DNA of 64,000 nucleotides from Sulfurimonas xiamenensis. GTDB taxonomy: Bacteria > Campylobacterota > Campylobacteria > Campylobacterales > Sulfurimonadaceae. The DNA is taken from assembly GCF_009258045.1 (NCBI RefSeq), contig NZ_CP041166.1, forward strand, positions 1,798,001 through 1,862,000, written 5' to 3'. Under the pieces are notes generated by a model, which was not told the origin of the DNA, ran no database searches, and saw nothing but the letters and a program-made list of their open reading frames with translations. Below, piece after piece: positions 56,716-64,000 of this stretch (position 1 is the first letter of the stretch; each line of letters starts with the position of its first letter). The position numbers and the translations under genes are program-made.

Positions 56716-56898
56716 ATGAATTATGACAAAATAAGAAAAAATTGTAGAGTTATCAGAATAATAGTCGGTTTAACTCTAATAGCAGTAGGTTTATTTACGG
56801 GTAACGCTTGGTTTTATTTAGGAGTTATTCCCCTTATTGCAGGAATTGTAAATTTCTGCCCGCTTTGCATTATTACTAAAAAATGCTCTATTAAATAA
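56716..56898 (+). CDS. Small DUF2892 membrane protein
   Basis: A 60-residue protein with a short basic start (YDKIRKNCRVIRIIVG), two hydrophobic helices, and the C-terminal FCPLCIITKKC cysteines. This matches DUF2892 proteins, related to the membrane part of the YgaP rhodanese. They are common in sulfur-oxidising bacteria; function unknown. AAGGA lies 10 bases before the ATG. It is followed by purM. Confidence 0.8.
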   Translation: MNYDKIRKNCRVIRIIVGLTLIAVGLFTGNAWFYLGVIPLIAGIVNFCPLCIITKKCSIK

Positions 56899-56958
56899 AT
56901 TAACTCTGGCTTTAACTCTCATTAGATATAATTTCATATTTTAATATTGGAGCCAAAA

Positions 56959-57954
56959 ATGAGCCAAATGAGCTATAAAGATGCCGGTGTTGACATAGAT
57001 GCCGGCAATAGTTTTGTAGAAAATATCAAACCCTTAGTAAAATCAACAAAAATTCCAGGTGTTCTTGGTGGAATTGGCTCTTTTGCAGGAGCATTTGAAC
57101 TTCCTAGCGGCTTCAAAGAGCCGGTAATGCTTGCAGCAACTGACGGAGTTGGAACAAAACTAAAACTTGCTATTGACTCAGGTATACATAACACTGTCGG
57201 AATTGATTTAGTTGCCATGTGCGCAAACGATCTTATCTGCAATTTCGGTACTCCCTCTTTCTTTTTAGATTACTACGCAACAGGAAAACTTGATGTAGCT
57301 ACTGCAACAAATGTTGTTGCCGGAATTGCTGAGGGATGTAGAAGAAGTGAGTGTGCGTTAATTGGTGGAGAAACAGCAGAAATGCCGGGTATGTACTCTC
57401 ATGATGATTATGATTTAGCAGGTTTTGCAGTAGGTGTTGCAGAAAAAAGTGAAATGGATAGAGTTTCTCTTGTAAAAGCAGGACATAAGTTGATAGCACT
57501 TCCAAGTTCAGGTTTGCATTCAAACGGATTTTCTTTAGCAAGAAAAGTTCTTTTTGAAAAAATGAATCTAAATTTTAATGATGATTTTGATGGAAAACCA
57601 CTTATCGAAACCCTCCTAGAACCTACAAAAATATATGTAAAAACATTTAAAGAGCTAAAAAATAAAATTGTTGCTCTTGCCCATATAACCGGGGGAGGAA
57701 TAGTTGAGAACTTGCCTCGTGTATTACCGGAAAATTTAAGAGCTGAAATAAGAAAAGATGACATAAGAGTTTTACCAATTTTTGAACTAATGTCACAATA
57801 TGTAGATACAGATGAAATGTATAGAGCATTTAATATGGGTATCGGTATGATTTTGGTTGTCAAAGAAGAAGATGTTGATACTGTTCTTGCTAAATGTGAC
57901 GGTTATTTAATTGGTGAAATTAAAGAAGGAAAAAGAGAAGCTAAATTAATATAA
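56959..57954 (+). CDS. purM: Phosphoribosylformylglycinamidine cyclo-ligase
   Basis: The 331-residue enzyme closes the imidazole ring in purine synthesis. It begins MSQMSYKDAGVDIDAGN, with GVGTKLKLA, DLVAMCANDLI, IGGETAEMPGMY, SGLHSNGFSLAR and AHITGGGIVENLPRVLP. ATG at 56959 is chosen because TTGGAG ends 6 bases before it; a TTG at 56947 is part of that site. Its message ends at the hairpin at 57967. Confidence 0.96.
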   Translation: MSQMSYKDAGVDIDAGNSFVENIKPLVKSTKIPGVLGGIGSFAGAFELPSGFKEPVMLAATDGVGTKLKLAIDSGIHNTVGIDLVAMCANDLICNFGTPSFFLDYYATGKLDVATATNVVAGIAEGCRRSECALIGGETAEMPGMYSHDDYDLAGFAVGVAEKSEMDRVSLVKAGHKLIALPSSGLHSNGFSLARKVLFEKMNLNFNDDFDGKPLIETLLEPTKIYVKTFKELKNKIVALAHITGGGIVENLPRVLPENLRAEIRKDDIRVLPIFELMSQYVDTDEMYRAFNMGIGMILVVKEEDVDTVLAKCDGYLIGEIKEGKREAKLI

Positions 57955-57966
57955 TTTATAAAAATT

Positions 57967-57995
57967 CTAACTCAAAAAAAGAGTTGGGATTTTAC
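57967..57995. terminator. Terminator between purM and the rRNA operon
   Basis: CTAACTC (57967-57973) pairs with GAGTTGG (57981-57987) around seven A residues. The minus-strand copy is followed by AATTTTT and the plus-strand copy by GATTTTA, so it can end purM and, from the other side, the rRNA operon. Confidence 0.75.
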
Positions 57996-58088
57996 TGCAA
58001 AATTATATTATAATAATCAGATTATCACGCTTTACCATTGATTGTATTTTAATAATTTTAATCGATTGTCAATAAAAGAAGAAATGAT

Positions 58089-58207
58089 CAACTAGGCAGC
58101 GACCTACATTTCCACACCTGAAAGATGCAGTATTATCAGCGATGAGAGGCTTAGCTTCTGGGTTCGGAATGGGGCCAGGCGTTTCCCTCTCTCTATAGCC
58201 ACCTAGA
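58089..58207 (-). rRNA. rrf: 5S ribosomal RNA
   Basis: On the minus strand the segment contains GGTGGCTATAGAG near its 5' end, the conserved CCCCATTCCGAACCC and AGAAGCTAAGCC, and closes with GTAGGTCGCTGCC. End positions are estimated to within a few bases from the terminal stem. Confidence 0.9.
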
Positions 58208-58274
58208 CAATCACATTTAAATACACTTTATTGTGTGTACTTAAAAATGATTGCTCTTGGTTTAGAGAAGATTT

Positions 58275-58290
58275 TCATTGTTAAAGTCAA
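58275..58290 (-). other. Outer arm of the 23S precursor stem (3' side)
   Basis: Perfect 16-base complement of 61560-61575 on the far side of the 23S gene. In the pre-rRNA the two would pair and loop out 23S, a usual RNase III substrate. Its partner is listed separately. Confidence 0.75.
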
Positions 58291-58297
58291 CATTTCA

Positions 58298-58364
58298 GGG
58301 TTTAGGGTTTAGATGTTAGGGGTTAGGTAAAACCGCCGACTAATCACTAATCACTAATCACTAA
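58298..58364. repeat. Short 7-bp tandem repeats in the 23S-5S spacer
   Basis: GGGTTTA occurs twice in tandem (58298-58311), followed by a related GTTAGGGGTTAGG. ACTAATC occurs three times in tandem plus a partial copy (58339-58364). Both have a 7-base period and lie between the two arms of the 23S processing stems. Confidence 0.8.
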
Positions 58365-58389
58365 ATAACTACTTCAGACACCTATACAC

Positions 58390-58407
58390 TAAGTAAGGTA
58401 GTGAACG
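58390..58407 (-). other. Inner arm of the 23S precursor stem (3' side)
   Basis: Perfect 18-base complement of 61423-61440. It lies just outside the predicted mature 3' end of 23S rRNA. Confidence 0.8.
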
Positions 58408-58414
58408 ATATGTA

Positions 58415-61412
<2,998 letters not shown>

Positions 61413-61422
61413 TTCTATGTTG

Positions 61423-61440
61423 CGTTCACTACCTTACTTA
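61423..61440 (-). other. Inner arm of the 23S precursor stem (5' side)
   Basis: Partner of 58390-58407, an uninterrupted 18-base match placed just before the mature 23S 5' end. Confidence 0.8.
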
Positions 61441-61559
61441 ATGTAAGACAGTGCCTGTTTAATTGTAGTTATTTAGTTGATATATTTATAATTTGATTCA
61501 CATAGAAAATACAAAGATCGCTCTTCTTATCTCTAGTTATCTCTTATAACTATATTTTA

Positions 61560-61575
61560 TTGACTTTAACAATGA
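61560..61575 (-). other. Outer arm of the 23S precursor stem (5' side)
   Basis: Partner of 58275-58290, a 16-base perfect match. Between it and tRNA-Ile lie two further hairpins, at 61601-61640 (17-base stem with one wobble) and within 61655-61710. No gene is seen in 61413-61724. Confidence 0.75.
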
Positions 61576-61600
61576 TAATTTAATGAACTTTTGGTATAAA

Positions 61601-61640
61601 ACCAAATATAAATCTTTTCAATTAAAGACTTATATTTGGT
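61601..61640 (-). other. Spacer hairpin between tRNA-Ile and 23S
   Basis: ACCAAATATAAATCTTT (61601-61617) pairs with AAAGACTTATATTTGGT (61624-61640), 16 of 17 positions plus one G-U. It is a likely processing or maturation structure of the pre-rRNA. Confidence 0.7.
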
Positions 61641-61724
61641 TTTTTGAGAAAGTTGTGCTTGATAAGGTTGCGAAGCATACTAAATGTATGTGAGCAAACT
61701 TATCAAGTGCAAATTTCCAAAAAA

Positions 61725-61801
61725 TGGTGGGCCTACCAGGACTTGAACCTGGGACCTCACCCTTATCAGGGGTGCACTCTAACCAGCTGAGCTATAGGCC
61801 C
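61725..61801 (-). tRNA. tRNA-Ile (GAU)
   Basis: On the minus strand: acceptor GGGCCTA, D arm AGCTCAGCTGGTTAGAGT, anticodon loop CTGATAA with GAT at 34-36, TTCAAGTCC T loop, acceptor TAGGCCC and an encoded ACCA tail. All 77 bases fold as a standard cloverleaf. It lies in the 16S-23S spacer. No tRNA-Ala is found beside it. Confidence 0.97.
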
Positions 61802-61812
61802 TTTTGGGGTGC

Positions 61813-61910
61813 TTTTAGCTTTACTCTTCGTTGGAACCTTTACTTCAATCGTCACATAGTATAACTATGCTCCTCATTCAGCAAAGAACCCGCCTTGATT
61901 AAAGCTAAAA
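61813..61910 (-). other. Inverted repeat in the 16S to tRNA-Ile spacer
   Basis: TTTTAGCTTTA (61813-61823) and TAAAGCTAAAA (61900-61910) are perfect complements enclosing 76 bases with a smaller hairpin CATAG-TATAA-CTATG (61854-61868). It occupies the place where tRNA-Ala is often found in relatives. Confidence 0.6.
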
Positions 61911-61972
61911 TCCCTCCCAAACTTATGTTTGAGAGATATTCCCTTAACAATCTAATATTTCAAATGAACACA

Positions 61973-62011
61973 GATCACTGAAAACTAAGCAAGCAAAAGA
62001 CTAAAATAACT
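61973..62011 (-). other. 16S precursor stem, 3' side
   Basis: This 39-base stretch, starting GATCACTGAAAACTAAGCAA, is nearly complementary to 63792-63831 upstream of 16S. In the transcript the two would form a long stem that loops out 16S rRNA for RNase III. Confidence 0.8.
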
Positions 62012-62073
62012 ATTTCTCTTGTGAGATTTTCTTTGTATGAGATAAACAAACGAATGTTTTCTCTTTACTCTAG

Positions 62074-63593
<1,520 letters not shown>

Positions 63594-63791
63594 TGAAGTT
63601 GTTTAATCTTTGCCCAAGATTATTAAATCATTGGCTTTATGTTGCTATCAGTGCGTGAACATCTGATAGACTTTGTATAGTATCTATACTATTGGGTATC
63701 TCTAAATAAATAGAGACCAAATAGAATAGACGGTTGTTGTTATTTTAGTTATTTCTAAGTAAACTTATTAATGACCAATCTAACTATTTCT

Positions 63792-63831
63792 AGTTATTAA
63801 AGTCTATTTACTTGCTTAGTTTTCAATGATC
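63792..63831 (-). other. 16S precursor stem, 5' side
   Basis: Partner of 61973-62011. The match is about 33 of 39 positions, including an unbroken 15-base core around AACTAAGCAAG. Confidence 0.8.
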
Positions 63832-63884
63832 TCAAACCTAGATTTTTAATCCTAAACTTTAGGTCTCTCTGTTTGTGGAGGGGA

Positions 63885-63890
63885 ATTATA
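63885..63890 (-). promoter_or_regulatory. Likely rRNA operon promoter (-10)
   Basis: TATAAT on the minus strand (63890-63885), preceded by TCTC and followed by a C-rich stretch (TCCCCTCC) where transcription would start near 63878. No clear -35 is seen. The leader 63594-63884 holds several hairpins, among them TATAG-type arms near 63677-63690, and no gene. The end segment 63891-64000 is AT-rich and has nothing else recognisable. Confidence 0.65.
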
Positions 63891-64000
63891 GAGAAATGAT
63901 TCTTAATGGCTTCTTAATCTGTGAAAGAGTTTTTAATCTTTTTTTTAAAATGTTAAGTTTTTTTTATTTTTTACTACCACATATATTAAGATGTTGCTGT

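Noticed and set aside
58298-58327. GGGTTTA repeats as a telomere or replicon-end signal
   Set aside because: Only two exact copies, placed inside an rRNA operon spacer; no replicon end is near.

Overview
The window is an AT-rich chromosomal segment (about one third G+C in most genes) from a free-living denitrifying member of the Campylobacterota. The best fit is Sulfurimonas, with S. denitrificans or a close relative plausible. This rests on the recA-eno-FtsB-like-AMIN order, the rnhA-rnc-aroC order, the tig-clpP-def-comM order, a futalosine-type menaquinone gene, a 23S rRNA with an intervening sequence in helix 45, and a cytochrome cd1 nitrite reductase cluster. No mobile element, prophage, CRISPR array or plasmid feature was seen.

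Bases 1-12025 form a nitrite-respiration island. A fused NirDL-type siroheme decarboxylase (cut by the left edge) and a precorrin-2 dehydrogenase/ferrochelatase diverge from one perfect FNR-type box. Three genes on the minus strand (MFS carrier, TrpD2-like transferase, lipoprotein) face away from nirS, which has its own perfect FNR-type box. Then nirC, nirJ, nirF, nirE, an unusual histidine kinase with a diiron (ODP/flavodiiron-type) sensor domain, and an OmpR-type regulator follow as one overlapping operon. Together they cover methylation of uroporphyrinogen III, siroheme formation, decarboxylation to heme d1, the enzyme and its electron donor, and probably a dedicated gas or redox sensor.

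Bases 12026-22500 hold a Sel1 protein, a dicarboxylate/amino-acid symporter, MgtE, several exported proteins of poorly known role (including a DUF4105 protein that probably starts at ATT), and the AMIN, FtsB-like, eno and recA block. Bases 22500-32235 hold mqnD, murB, the nifSU iron-sulfur assembly pair, leuC, an OmpA-family protein with thrombospondin type 3 repeats, and molybdopterin genes mobA and moaC with two small companions. Bases 32250-41806 are a minus-strand run: aroC, rnc, rnhA, a LapB-like TPR protein, a YeiH-family carrier, a very large DUF748 protein and ccoG.

Bases 41962-57954 are mostly housekeeping: metH (whose middle is strikingly G+C-rich), yceI, comM-def-GGDEF-clpP-tig, lspA-glmM, rpsT-prfA, dapF-coaE-SpeE-like, a DUF2892 protein and purM. 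From 58089 to the right end lies one complete rRNA operon on the minus strand (16S, tRNA-Ile, 23S, 5S) with readable processing stems, a 23S intervening sequence, short tandem repeats in the 23S-5S spacer, and a promoter near 63885.

The items most worth following up are the diiron-sensor two-component system in the nir operon, the divergent promoter with one symmetric FNR box, the mosaic base composition of metH, the 24-bp perfect palindrome between recA and mqnD, the ATT start, and the SpeE-like and GGDEF-like proteins that lack their signature residues.
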